Shown piece by piece: positions 25,378 to 33,858 of a stretch of 52,138 bases of DNA. Source of the stretch: Gammaproteobacteria bacterium (GTDB taxonomy: Bacteria; Pseudomonadota; Gammaproteobacteria; JAJPIJ01); NCBI GenBank assembly GCA_022071965.1, contig JAJVIQ010000024.1:1-52138 (forward strand), in the 5' to 3' direction. The translations under genes and the position numbers were made by a program. The notes beneath the pieces are model-generated. The model did no database searches and had not been told where the DNA came from. It saw only the letters and a list, made by a program, of their open reading frames with translations. Within the stretch, counting starts at the first letter, position 1; the number at the start of each line of letters is the position of its first letter.

Positions 25378-27612
25378 TCATGAGACCACGCTCATGTGCT
25401 TCTTCTGGACGGCGCCGCCGTCGAGCTGGATGACCTCGTCGATGGCCAGCCCCTTCGGCAGATGGTGGGCGATGAACAACGTGCTCACACGGCCCTTGAA
25501 ACTGTTGATGGTCTTCGCCAGGCCCTCGGCGGTGACGGCATCGAGACCGCTGGTGGCCTCGTCGAAGAGGAGCACCTTCGGGCCCCTGAGCAGCGCGCGG
25601 GCGATCGCCAGCCGCTGCCGCTGGCCGCCGGAGAGCCCGGTGCCGCGCTCCCCGAGCGCGGTCTGATAGCCCTTGGACAACCGCTCGATCGTCTCGTGAA
25701 TCCCGGCGAGCTTGCACACCGCGATCACCTGCTCGAAGCGCGCATGCGGATTGGCGAGGATCAGGTTCTCGTAGACCGTGCCCGCGAACAGCACCGTCTC
25801 CTGTGGCACCACCCCGAAGATGCCCCGCAGCTCGTTGGCCGGGAGGTGGCGGATGTCGCGTCCATCGAGCAGGATCTGCCCGTCACTAGGCAGGTAGAAG
25901 CCCTGCATCAGGCGCGCGAGCGTGCTCTTGCCGCAGCCGCTCGGGCCGATGACGGCGACACACCGCCCGGGCGTCAGGGTGAGATTCAGGTTGCGGTAGA
26001 GGAACGGCAGGTGCTCGGCGTGGCGGAAGGCCACGCCGCGGAACTCGATGAGGCCGCGCCTGGCGTTCTCGCGGGCAGGGGTGAGCGCGTAGGGCTCGGG
26101 CGGCACGTTCAGGATGTCACCCAGGCGCACCACCGCGATGTTGGCCTCCTGAAACTGCTGCCAGAGGCCCACCAGGCGGAGCAGCGGCTGGGACAGCCGC
26201 CCGACGAACATCTGGAAGGCCACCAGCATGCCGATGGTGAAGTCCGTGTGCCTCATGACCAGCCAGGCACCGAGCCAGAGCACCAGCAGGGTCATGAGCT
26301 GCTCGAGCCCGTTGGCGAGCGTGTGGTAGGTGTTGGAGAGACTGCGGGTGCGGAAGCCGGCGTGCAGATAGCTCGCCAGGTACTCGCCGTACTTCTCCTT
26401 GAGTTGCGGCTCCATCTGCAGGGACTTCACCGTCTCGATGCCGGCCACGTACTCGGTGAGAAACGCCTGGTTGCGCGCCGCGAGCAGAAACTGCTGGTTT
26501 AGGCGCTGCCGGAAGACCGGCGTCACCATGAGGCTCATCACCACGACAGCGGCGAGCACTGCGACGCTGACGGCGCTCAGTGGCACACTGTAGTGCACCA
26601 TCACCGCGAGGAAGATGAACAGGAAGGGGACGTCGAGCAGCAGCGTCACCGCCGCCCCGGCGACGAACTCGCGGATGCTCTCCACCGCGTGCAGCCGCGC
26701 GGCGATCACGCCGGTGGGACGCTGCTCGAAGTAGCGCGGCGGCAGAGCGACGAGGTGGGCGAAGACCTTCGCCCCCAGCACCGCGTCCACGCGGTTGCCG
26801 GTGTGCAGCACGAGATACTGCCGCACCCAGGACATCGCCGCGGTGAACAGCATGAAGACCAGCAGTGCGACGCCGATGACGGTGAGCGTGCTCAGCGTGT
26901 GGTGCACCACCACCTTGTCGATGACCACCTGGGTGCAGAGCGGGGTGGCAAGCGCCATCAACTGGATGGCGAGCGAGGCGAGCAGGACGTCGCGCCAGAT
27001 GGCCTTGTGCTTCAACAGCTCGGGGAGGAACCAACGGAAGCCGAAGGTCTCGTGTTGACATACCGCGTCGTCGCCGTCATCCGTAAGGAATTTCGGCTCA
27101 GGGCGGAAAAGCAGCACCGAGCCCGGATAGCGCCTGGCGAAGCCCGCGATTGGAATCGTGAGGGGCCGATCACCACCGAATTCGAAACAGACGACACGTT
27201 CGCCATCGGCGCCGATGATCAGGGCAGGCAAGGCATCGTCCGAACCTCCGGATGCATCCCGGCCTGTGCCGGAGTCACGGACTGCGGTTTCCGGCGAGTC
27301 GCCCGACTCCTGCCTGTCTCCAGACCCGACGCCGTGCGTCGGCACTGAGACTCGCCCGGATTCGTCAACGAGCGGAGCTGGGTCGAGAAACGTCAGACAG
27401 GGAAATGGAACCTGACGCAGACGTAGTGGAGGCACTGCCTTGCATGCCACCCGCAGGCCGCAGGCCCTCGCCGTCTCGATGAGGCGAAGTGCGGAGAAAG
27501 GCGGGGCGAGCTGCCCCCGCGCGAGGGAGGAATTGAAGGGAATGCGATGCGATGTGCACATCGTCGCGAGTGCCCACAGCATCTTCTCCGGCGAGAGCGT
27601 CGTGGCTTCCAT
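25378..27612 (-). CDS. hlyB: HlyB-family type I secretion ABC transporter
   Basis: A 744-aa permease/ATPase fusion. The N-terminal C39-peptidase-like domain (about 1-165) has no catalytic Cys at the expected place (SHRIPFNSSL), so it is a non-cleaving CLD that docks unfolded RTX cargo. Transmembrane helices follow (about 190-440), then an ATPase with Walker A GPSGCGKST, signature LSGGQRQRLAIARALLRGPK and Walker B VLLFDEATSGLDA. An unusual Gly/Ser/Asp-rich insert (about 83-125) interrupts the CLD and accounts for the extra length over the usual 700-710 aa. The ATG at 27612 (MEATTLSPEK) has GGAG six bases upstream; an in-frame ATG at 27624 is possible. Heads the secretion operon. Confidence 0.92.
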   Translation of the reverse strand: MEATTLSPEKMLWALATMCTSHRIPFNSSLARGQLAPPFSALRLIETARACGLRVACKAVPPLRLRQVPFPCLTFLDPAPLVDESGRVSVPTHGVGSGDRQESGDSPETAVRDSGTGRDASGGSDDALPALIIGADGERVVCFEFGGDRPLTIPIAGFARRYPGSVLLFRPEPKFLTDDGDDAVCQHETFGFRWFLPELLKHKAIWRDVLLASLAIQLMALATPLCTQVVIDKVVVHHTLSTLTVIGVALLVFMLFTAAMSWVRQYLVLHTGNRVDAVLGAKVFAHLVALPPRYFEQRPTGVIAARLHAVESIREFVAGAAVTLLLDVPFLFIFLAVMVHYSVPLSAVSVAVLAAVVVMSLMVTPVFRQRLNQQFLLAARNQAFLTEYVAGIETVKSLQMEPQLKEKYGEYLASYLHAGFRTRSLSNTYHTLANGLEQLMTLLVLWLGAWLVMRHTDFTIGMLVAFQMFVGRLSQPLLRLVGLWQQFQEANIAVVRLGDILNVPPEPYALTPARENARRGLIEFRGVAFRHAEHLPFLYRNLNLTLTPGRCVAVIGPSGCGKSTLARLMQGFYLPSDGQILLDGRDIRHLPANELRGIFGVVPQETVLFAGTVYENLILANPHARFEQVIAVCKLAGIHETIERLSKGYQTALGERGTGLSGGQRQRLAIARALLRGPKVLLFDEATSGLDAVTAEGLAKTINSFKGRVSTLFIAHHLPKGLAIDEVIQLDGGAVQKKHMSVVS
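27251..27280. repeat. Hairpin within the in-frame insert of hlyB
   Basis: CCGGC-CTGT-GCCGG (27259-27272) within GATGCATCCCGGCCTGTGCC. It resembles the widespread repeat with a CCGGC-CTG-GCCGG core, and codes part of the Gly/Ser/Asp-rich stretch that breaks the CLD domain. Confidence 0.5.
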
Positions 27613-27850
27613 GCAGGACTCCATTCCTGATATGGCGTTGCTTCCATGCTCCCGATGCCTACCCTGCACCGGGCATTCCCTGACGCGTAAGCTACGTATG
27701 CATCAGCTCGTATGCAAACGCACCAGCCGTTTTCTTTGAATGACCGCACGAAGTTCCTTCGTGCAATGATCCAGGTCTCAAAAATCGTGAGCTGGATGGA
27801 GTCTGCTCGAAGAGCCGCGAGCCATGACATTCAACTTTCGTTGAATGACA
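27613..27850. promoter_or_regulatory. Upstream region of hlyB with TTGAATGAC palindromes
   Basis: No gene seen. TTGAATGAC occurs on the plus strand at about 27734 and 27841, and its reverse complement is at about 27825. The last two build overlapping palindromes: ATTCAAC-TTTC-GTTGAAT (27829-27846) and TTGAAT-GAC-ATTCAA (27841-27855). The local AT richness and symmetry suit an operator for hlyB or the 3' hairpin of the decayed gene next door. No clear -35/-10 pair was identified. Confidence 0.4.
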
Positions 27851-28165
27851 TTCAATTCGGGCAGGCAAGCGAGCTCATCTTGCTCTGCCGCTCGTCCCGG
27901 GCCTGCGGGTATTGGGGTGTACTCGGCGTTGGACTGCCGTTTTCCCGTCTTCGAGTCACAGTCGTAGCGCCTGCCGTCGTACCTGAAGGACGACGCGTGC
28001 TCGCGCTCGAGCAGTTGCCGGAAGCCGTCGGCGAGCGGCAATTCCCCACCGGTGCCGCCTTGATGGACTCCCGCACGTCGAGGGTGGACGGGGTGAGGAT
28101 GTGTCGGCCAGAGTGGACGCTCTCGCGCGGGGCTTTTCGGAACTGGTTTCGATGTGTCTTATGAC
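27850..28165 (-). pseudogene. Decayed galU (UTP-glucose-1-phosphate uridylyltransferase) remnant
   Basis: Pieces in different minus-strand frames align in order with the C-terminal third of the intact GalU at 32980-33858: HIETSSEKPRARA with [30 protein letters not shown] with [33 protein letters not shown] with [17 protein letters not shown], and FRYDGRRYDCDSKTGKRQSN with [18 protein letters not shown]. At least two frameshifts separate them and the N-terminal two thirds are absent. The DNA is similar to, but clearly diverged from, the intact gene (one 21-nt stretch around the YDC codons differs at one base). It is best read as the relic of a second, divergent galU, not a fresh duplication. 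Confidence 0.75.
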
Positions 28166-28493
28166 ATGACGTTTGAAGGCGTGAAGCGGGCTGTTACCAG
28201 TAAGACAACCCACGCGCGCGGAAACGGCGATTCCGGTGTCGAGGAACCGCCATCAGCAGATTGACTCCAGGTTTGACCTGCGGGTCGGCCGGGCATTGCC
28301 GGCAGACGAAGCGTCAATACAGTTACCCGTAGGGGCGGCATTTCGAACAGATACGCCCAAGTCTACCGAGCCCGGGAGCCCATAATCTCCCGCATCCAGC
28401 GAAGAACTCAAAAGTCGACTATTAGAACCTCGGAGCGTGATAGCCGGCCCGCGGCGCGCCGGTCAGCACTTCATTGTCGCCGTGCGTGAACGT

Positions 28494-28538
28494 CCAGTTG
28501 TAGAACGTCGCCTCCGAGATACCAAAGCTCTACTTGCA
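28494..28538 (-). pseudogene. Possible IS3-family orfA scrap
   Basis: A minus-strand frame reads CK-stop-SFGISEATFYNW. GISEATFYNW is the recognition-helix signature of IS3-type OrfA helix-turn-helix proteins, here with an in-frame stop just before it and unrelated sequence after it. Only about ten residues match, so the call is tentative. It lies between the galU remnant and the lower-G+C operon, a plausible old insertion boundary. Confidence 0.35.
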
Positions 28539-28561
28539 TTCGGTCCGCTCGCACGGGACGA

Positions 28562-29383
28562 TTACGAAAACATCTCGCTTACACGGTCTACGAATGCATC
28601 CCACATACTGAACGGCCTCTCCCCTCGCCACCACTGGCGCGAACCTTTGCGGACTCTCGAGTAGACAATCCTCGGCCCGCAATGCCCTCGCAAGATCATT
28701 CGTTCCTTGCCCACTGCCACCGTGCCTGCATGATGGTACGTATCCGTGTCAAACACAATCAGGGTTCCTGCCGGAGCTGTGATATCGACCACCGGTCCAA
28801 GGCCTTCTGGTACTTGGTCATTGCCGATTTTTTGGTAACGGTCGTCGCCCATGGATAGACTCTTCAAGCGTTCGCGATCGAATACAGATCTGAACGCCGC
28901 ACGAGCGTACGGGGCGCTTTCTGGGATCACGCCAAACGCTCCGTTATCTCGGTCTACGTCATTCAGATAAAGCATGAACTTGAGCGTCCACAGCTTATCG
29001 AAATGTGTTGGCGCAATATTGGCCTCTGGTCGATACTCGTGAGTCGCATAGATCTCGTAGTTCACAAGGCACGGATACCCAATGTACCGGCGCGCGACAG
29101 CCATTAACCGCCGATCTCCGAAGAACCTGTCTATTGCCGGATACGCTCCGTTAGGCACCTTTTTCCGCATCATCGACACGGCAGTTCCGGCCTCATAGTC
29201 GATCTTGTAGATGTATCGCCCATCCCGGTCATCCAGCAACGCCCTATACTCTCGCCGCAAGTCTTCGAGCGCTTTCCCGCAGGCAAATCCTGGTAGCACT
29301 ACCGCCCCGTAGCGCCTGACACACTTCTCCACGTCAACTGCGCTACTATCCGGACGCAGCGTAAAATCGTTGGCGCTTGCCAT
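28562..29383 (-). CDS. PhyH-type Fe(II)/2-oxoglutarate dioxygenase
   Basis: A 273-aa protein of the phytanoyl-CoA dioxygenase family. The likely iron ligands are His127 and Asp129 (THFDKLW) and His217 or His218 (TDTYHHAG), with Arg228 or Arg232 as 2-oxoglutarate binder. Such enzymes hydroxylate small molecules or carrier-bound groups. MASANDF at 29383 is the chosen start, with GAGGA upstream and 11 nt after the stop of the GT-like gene; the frame stays open 31 codons upstream but overlaps that gene. It is third in the operon after the radical SAM and GT-like genes. Substrate unknown; a role in modifying a sugar or lipid made by its neighbours is inferred. Confidence 0.8.
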   Translation of the reverse strand: MASANDFTLRPDSSAVDVEKCVRRYGAVVLPGFACGKALEDLRREYRALLDDRDGRYIYKIDYEAGTAVSMMRKKVPNGAYPAIDRFFGDRRLMAVARRYIGYPCLVNYEIYATHEYRPEANIAPTHFDKLWTLKFMLYLNDVDRDNGAFGVIPESAPYARAAFRSVFDRERLKSLSMGDDRYQKIGNDQVPEGLGPVVDITAPAGTLIVFDTDTYHHAGTVAVGKERMILRGHCGPRIVYSRVRKGSRQWWRGERPFSMWDAFVDRVSEMFS

Positions 29384-29394
29384 CTCCGTAGTCC

Positions 29395-30822
29395 TCAATT
29401 CACGTGCGCGTTTGAATGCGGCCCGCCGCGCTGCCGTGCCAGCTCCATGAGCTCCTTCCCAATTCTCTCTGTGCACCGACCGTCAAGGATCCCCCAGTCT
29501 GACGCAGATTCGCACTGTCCGGATGCTACTGCTTCAAATTCGCCCGGCTGGGATGCCAGCTCCGCCAGCATCTCCTGAAGCTCACGCGCCCGTGTGGTGC
29601 TCCTGAACCCCTTGGCCGAATCATAAATATCGAGATTGAGATTGTAGGCATCGTAGTTGATTACTGGTTTGCCCGCGGCGATAGCCCAGCGTATCGTGCT
29701 TGAGTAGTACGTGACAAAGACGTCGTTCCTAGGAATCAAACCAATAACATATTCGTCCGATACATTTATTCCTGCCTTAAGGAGTAGCTCGCGTATCCCC
29801 CTCGTCGTGGCCGGATGTAACGACACCGTCAGTTCCACTCCAGGGATCTCCCGCGCCATTCCCAATACGTTAAGGGTCATCTCCTCATACGATCCGAACT
29901 CACAATGAGTCGCGCGAGAGCCATGGTAGCTAGGCGGCCACGAAGCAAGAACTCGCAATGCTCCCTCTGAAATACGCTGCGGCTGTTTCAACGCACACTT
30001 TGCCCGCTCGTCGCCCGCTAGCGACTCCATCATTTCGTCGCAATACGGTGATCCAGTAAGAACAAGCTTTCTGTCTGCAATCCCCTCTTTCCGGTATCGG
30101 GAGAGTGTCGCGTTACTTTCAGCACAAAGTCGATTCGCATGCCCACCGTGGATTATCCATGGATCGCCAACTGTGATACCAACAGCTTCCATCCCCAGAA
30201 TGAAATGCTGCGGAAACATGATGGCACCGGAGAATCTACCCTTCTTGATCCACTGCGGCGCCACAATACTCAGCACAGCACCCTCAGCGCCCGCCACCAT
30301 CTGCAGTTCCCCGGTGTTCTGCTTTCGCTCCAGATCGATTTCGAGATCTTCTCGCACGCCGAAACCGTAGGGGATATCGACGCATGGGACTCCCAACTCG
30401 CGCACTGCGGTCATGAAGTGAAGATTGGAGGAAATTCCATCTTCACTTACTACGACAACCGTCGGGGCCAACTTTCTTAGGATTGACAAGGACGCCTCGA
30501 CGTTCGCGAAATGATATCCGACAACCTTTGCCGACTCTCGAAATGGTGGCAGGCCCAGCAAAAGCGATAAAGCTCTGGCCTTCCAAGAGTGCAATTTCGG
30601 TTTGGCGCGCATGAGGCGGCCAGGTGACGCCTCAGCTTCATGGAGGCGCGTCGCCGGCCATCGGCTGCCAATTTCCGCAAGCGCTGCCAAATACTCGTCG
30701 TTATTCGATGACCAATAGAGGAATGTCGGAGTCCAGCCCTCGCGCTGTAGCCTTGAGGCTACGACAATTTGGAGACGAAGACTGGGTCGATTGCCAAACG
30801 CAAAGAGCAGTGTTTTGCTCAT
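29395..30822 (-). CDS. GT-B-like glycosyl or glycerol-phosphate transferase family protein
   Basis: A 475-aa cytosolic protein with alternating Rossmann-like segments, such as PTVVVVSEDGISSN and ELTVSLHPATT. Its C-terminal block YYSSTIRWAIAAGKPVINYD is the nucleotide-sugar-site type seen in CDP-glycerol/sialyl-type GT-B proteins. The same block occurs in the protein at the right window edge (SATIRWAIACAIPVVNYD), so the two are distant paralogues. The ATG at 30822 lies 2 nt after the stop of the radical SAM gene, so they are translationally linked. G+C is visibly lower than in the flanks (29641-29700 is 53% by my count). Donor and acceptor unknown. Confidence 0.65.
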   Translation of the reverse strand: MSKTLLFAFGNRPSLRLQIVVASRLQREGWTPTFLYWSSNNDEYLAALAEIGSRWPATRLHEAEASPGRLMRAKPKLHSWKARALSLLLGLPPFRESAKVVGYHFANVEASLSILRKLAPTVVVVSEDGISSNLHFMTAVRELGVPCVDIPYGFGVREDLEIDLERKQNTGELQMVAGAEGAVLSIVAPQWIKKGRFSGAIMFPQHFILGMEAVGITVGDPWIIHGGHANRLCAESNATLSRYRKEGIADRKLVLTGSPYCDEMMESLAGDERAKCALKQPQRISEGALRVLASWPPSYHGSRATHCEFGSYEEMTLNVLGMAREIPGVELTVSLHPATTRGIRELLLKAGINVSDEYVIGLIPRNDVFVTYYSSTIRWAIAAGKPVINYDAYNLNLDIYDSAKGFRSTTRARELQEMLAELASQPGEFEAVASGQCESASDWGILDGRCTERIGKELMELARQRGGPHSNAHVN

Positions 30823-30824
30823 CG

Positions 30825-31838
30825 CTAGGCAGAGCCTTTGCGAAATCGCTCCGTCACCGGCATGAAGACGAGTTTTTCATTGATGGGCATTGCCTTGGTC
30901 GAACAACCGCGAAGGCACTTCCCACAGAGTGTGCCCTCTAAGCGATCATCAATGTGACGCTGCCTGAGCTCTCTGAATCGCTCGCTATGCCACGCGGCCG
31001 CAAGCCCCATGGACTTAACGTCGTCGATAGCCAGCAGATTATCGTAGTCATTGCAGCACGCCTTGATGTACCCTTCCAAACTCACATGGAGCTTGTTGAA
31101 TGGCAATGCGCATTCGCTGAATGGCACCAGCGGTAGATCGGCCATCTGCCCGGATTGGTTATTCGCTTCGTAGTACAAAACCTCATCAACATGCGGAGCA
31201 AGGAGAGATTGAAGTTCGTCGAACTCGTGTGCGGTGTCAGGCATTGCGACAAAGGACGCTCCGAGGTATATGCGCTGTGGTAGTGTCTTGCGGTATGCAG
31301 AGACGGACCTTACGTTTCCGATAACCTTCTCAAAGTCATCTCTTCCATGCACCCTCTTGTATGTTTCACGGGTACCTGCATTGATGGAAAATTTTATTGA
31401 GGACAACCCGGCATCGAGTAGCGCCTTGAACCGCTCCGGATTGCCCAGACTTCCATTGGTCGAGATGTATTGGTACTCGTACCCAATTCTCTTGCAGTAA
31501 GCGACATAGTCTTCGAGCCACTTGCAGGCGAGCGGCTCCGCACCTGCGAAAAGTCCGATTTCGCGCGCACCAAGCGAATACGCCTCGGATACCAGTTGCC
31601 TGAACAGCGCTTGATCCATGAGCCTCTTTGGCCTCTCCATCATCGGGTAGGCACAAAAGGAACAGCCATGATTGCAGATATTGCTGGTTTCGATCTGTAT
31701 CTGCCTCGGGAATGGCGGAGTAACAGTCCGAACACTGGTCTGTACCATCCTCACTAGGCGCTGGCCGACGTGGCTACCCTGCGCGTCCTTGTCGGTGAAG
31801 ATCCTGTTGAGACTTGCGACGGGCGTATTCTTATCCAC
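30825..31838 (-). CDS. Radical SAM enzyme with SPASM-type C-terminal domain
   Basis: A 337-aa radical S-adenosylmethionine protein. The cluster motif is C55-x3-C59-x2-C62 (CNHGCSFC), followed by the GAEP motif (LFAGAEPL) and STNGS. The C-terminal third has Cys pairs fitting a SPASM auxiliary Fe-S domain: ECALPF, KACCND and CGKCLRGC. SPASM enzymes modify peptides, cofactors or sugars by radical chemistry. The start is GTG at 31838 with only a weak Shine-Dalgarno sequence. It is first in the three-gene operon with the GT-like protein and the dioxygenase, in a lower-G+C stretch. No precursor-peptide gene is visible near it, so sugar or lipid modification is the likelier reading. Confidence 0.88.
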   Translation of the reverse strand: MDKNTPVASLNRIFTDKDAQGSHVGQRLVRMVQTSVRTVTPPFPRQIQIETSNICNHGCSFCAYPMMERPKRLMDQALFRQLVSEAYSLGAREIGLFAGAEPLACKWLEDYVAYCKRIGYEYQYISTNGSLGNPERFKALLDAGLSSIKFSINAGTRETYKRVHGRDDFEKVIGNVRSVSAYRKTLPQRIYLGASFVAMPDTAHEFDELQSLLAPHVDEVLYYEANNQSGQMADLPLVPFSECALPFNKLHVSLEGYIKACCNDYDNLLAIDDVKSMGLAAAWHSERFRELRQRHIDDRLEGTLCGKCLRGCSTKAMPINEKLVFMPVTERFRKGSA

Positions 31839-32246
31839 AGGCGGTTACTTCTTTCTGTTTTGAGTGGCACAAGGGTAAACGGACGAAATACTACCTCGTG
31901 GCGCGGCCTGATTGCGAGTATTTCTTGACTCTGTAGTTTGCGAATAACTATCTGTGGCCATTTGGAGTGGTTGCGCTCGACCCTGCCTGCATGGTCATCA
32001 AGATTCTCCGGTACTCGCCTCAAATGCAGCGAGGTCTCATTCGAGGTCGGTGCCGCGGATTTGGCACCACTATCGAAGACGGGACAGGCGCGCGAACTCC
32101 TGTTTGAGCGCCGGGCGCCGAAGGGAATATTCGACCTCGATGAGCAGGCAGCCCATCTGCGATGAGGACCATACTGGCAGAGCCGGTGATTGGGCTAATA
32201 TACTGAACGTTGGCCAGTTTCGCGGTGCATTTTCTCAGGAGAATCG
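31839..32246. other. Gap between the radical SAM gene and cysC
   Basis: About 400 nt, AT-richer near 31840-31980, holding divergent upstream regions for the radical SAM operon (minus) and cysC (plus). A plus-strand frame ending at 32165 (RAPKGIFDLDEQAAHLR) looks faintly protein-like and could be a gene relic, but I cannot name it. A candidate cysC promoter is listed separately. Confidence 0.45.
32175..32204 (+). promoter_or_regulatory. Candidate cysC promoter
   Basis: A good -10 hexamer TATACT at 32199-32204 and a weak -35 TGGCAG at 32175-32180 (18-nt spacer) lie about 40 nt upstream of the cysC start. Confidence 0.4.
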
Positions 32247-32873
32247 ATGCAGGAACACAAGGCAACGAACATCCGGTGGCACGCCGGCGAGGTCACGCGC
32301 GCGCAGCGCGAGGCGTTGCTCGGACAGAGGGGCTGCACGATCTGGATGACCGGCTACTCGGCGAGCGGCAAGTCCACCATCGCCGCGGCCCTGGAGCGGG
32401 AGCTCCTGCAGCGCGGCCATCACGCATACCGGCTCGACGGCGACAATATTCGTCACGGTTTGAGCCGGGACCTGGGCTTCAGCGCCGAGGACCGGGCCGA
32501 GAACATCCGTCGCATCGGCGAGGTCGCCAAGCTGTTCGCCGACGCCGGCATCATCACCATCGCCAGCTTCATCAGTCCGTATCGGGCCGATCGCGAATCG
32601 GTGCGCGCCTCGCATGCCGAGGCAAGTATTCCCTTTCTCGAGACCTTCATCTCCTGTCCCATCGAGGTCGCCGAGCGACGCGATCCCAAGGGACTCTACA
32701 GGAAGGCGCGCGCGGGGGAGTTGAAGGGCTTCACGGGTATCGACGACCCCTACGAGGCTCCGCTCAACCCGGAAATGGAGCTGAAGACCGATGAGCTGAC
32801 CGTCGGGGAGTCGGTGGGCCTGATCCTGGCAAGGCTGCAGGAGGATGGCCTTCTGCACCCGGCGCAACAGTAG
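32247..32873 (+). CDS. cysC: Adenylylsulfate (APS) kinase
   Basis: CysC phosphorylates adenosine 5'-phosphosulfate with ATP to PAPS, the sulfate donor for sulfotransferases. The 208-aa protein (usual size about 200) has P-loop GYSASGKS at residues 36-43, LDGDNIRHGLSRDLGFS, the lid motif DPKGLYRKARAGELKGFTGI and DDPYE. The ATG has AGGAGA four bases upstream. It stands alone: no cysN/cysD or sulfotransferase is in the window, and it is the only plus-strand gene in the right half. Next to polysaccharide genes it may supply PAPS for glycan sulfation, but it could equally serve assimilatory sulfate reduction. Confidence 0.96.
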   Translation: MQEHKATNIRWHAGEVTRAQREALLGQRGCTIWMTGYSASGKSTIAAALERELLQRGHHAYRLDGDNIRHGLSRDLGFSAEDRAENIRRIGEVAKLFADAGIITIASFISPYRADRESVRASHAEASIPFLETFISCPIEVAERRDPKGLYRKARAGELKGFTGIDDPYEAPLNPEMELKTDELTVGESVGLILARLQEDGLLHPAQQ

Positions 32874-32903
32874 ATGGCATCCCGCGGACGGCGGCGACCA
32901 GGC

Positions 32904-32940
32904 ATGACGTTCGAGCCGTCTTGCCGTTGACGGTCGTCAT
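32904..32940. terminator. Hairpin between convergent cysC and galU
   Basis: ATGACG pairs with CGTCAT, and inside it CCGTC pairs with GACGG, giving an interrupted stem in the 106-nt gap between the two convergent stops. No T-run follows, so it is a weak candidate for a bidirectional terminator. Confidence 0.35.
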
Positions 32941-32979
32941 CTCGGCCGCATGGCACCGTGGGTCCGGCCTGCGCTGAAG

Positions 32980-33858
32980 CTACCCCTGCTGCAGGCTGGC
33001 GAGGTACTGCGCAAACTCGTTCTTTACCTCGGGATGTCTGAGGGCGTACTCCACGTTGGCCTGCAGGTAGCCGATCTTCGAGCCGCAGTCGTAGCGCTTG
33101 CCGTCGAAGTTGTAGGAGTACACGTACTCCCGGTCGAGCAGCCTGGCGATGCCGTCGGTGAGCTGCAGCTCCCCGCCGGCGCCGCGCTCGATGGTCTCCA
33201 GCATGTCGAAGATGGCCGGGGTGAGGATGTAGCGGCCGACCACGGCGAGGTTTGACGGCGCGTTCTCCGGCCTGGGCTTCTCGACGATGGTCTCGATGCG
33301 GCCCACCCGGTCGCTCAGCCTGTTGATCTGCACGATGCCGTAGCGGTTGGTCTCCTCGTGCGGCACGGTCTCCACGGCGATGACGCTGCCGCCGCGCTGC
33401 TCGTAGACCTCCACCATCTGCTTGAGGCAACCGCCGCCGGCGCCGTCGATGAGATCATCGGCAAGCAGCACCGCGAACGGCTCGGGGCCCACGGCGGCGC
33501 GCGCGCAGAGCACGGCGTGGCCCAGGCCAAGAGGGTCGGCCTGGCGGATGTAGATGCAATTGACGTGCGGCGGCACGATCGAGCGCGCGGCCTCGAGCAT
33601 CTCGTGCTTGCCGTACTTCTCGAGCTCGGCCTCCAGCTCGTAGGCCTTGTCGAAGTGATCGGCGATCGAGCGCTTGGTGCGCCCGATGATGAAGATGAGA
33701 TCGGTGATGCCGGCGGCGACCGCCTCCTCGGCGGCATACTGGATGAGGGGCTTGTCGACGATGGGCAGCATCTCCTTGGGATTGGCCTTCGTCGCGGGGA
33801 GAAACCGGGTGCCGAGACCGGCGGCAGGAAACACCGCCTTCCTTACCTTCTGCTTCAT
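32980..33858 (-). CDS. galU: UTP-glucose-1-phosphate uridylyltransferase
   Basis: GalU makes UDP-glucose from UTP and glucose 1-phosphate, feeding polysaccharide synthesis. The 292-aa protein starts [20 protein letters not shown] (the [17 protein letters not shown] nucleotide-binding loop) and has [20 protein letters not shown] and [16 protein letters not shown] near the end. Its ATG overlaps the stop of the dehydratase gene by ATGA, with GAGAGGAG upstream, so it is translationally coupled. The frame continues far upstream, but that is the shadow of the dehydratase. A degraded relative lies at 27850-28165. Confidence 0.97.
   Translation of the reverse strand: MKQKVRKAVFPAAGLGTRFLPATKANPKEMLPIVDKPLIQYAAEEAVAAGITDLIFIIGRTKRSIADHFDKAYELEAELEKYGKHEMLEAARSIVPPHVNCIYIRQADPLGLGHAVLCARAAVGPEPFAVLLADDLIDGAGGGCLKQMVEVYEQRGGSVIAVETVPHEETNRYGIVQINRLSDRVGRIETIVEKPRPENAPSNLAVVGRYILTPAIFDMLETIERGAGGELQLTDGIARLLDREYVYSYNFDGKRYDCGSKIGYLQANVEYALRHPEVKNEFAQYLASLQQG

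Noticed and set aside
28370-28386. Possible att-like partner of the tRNA-Asn 3' end (CCCGGGAGCC shared with 9495-9503 region)
   Set aside because: Only about 10 identical bases in G+C-rich DNA, no integrase gene in the window, so an island inserted at tRNA-Asn is not supported.
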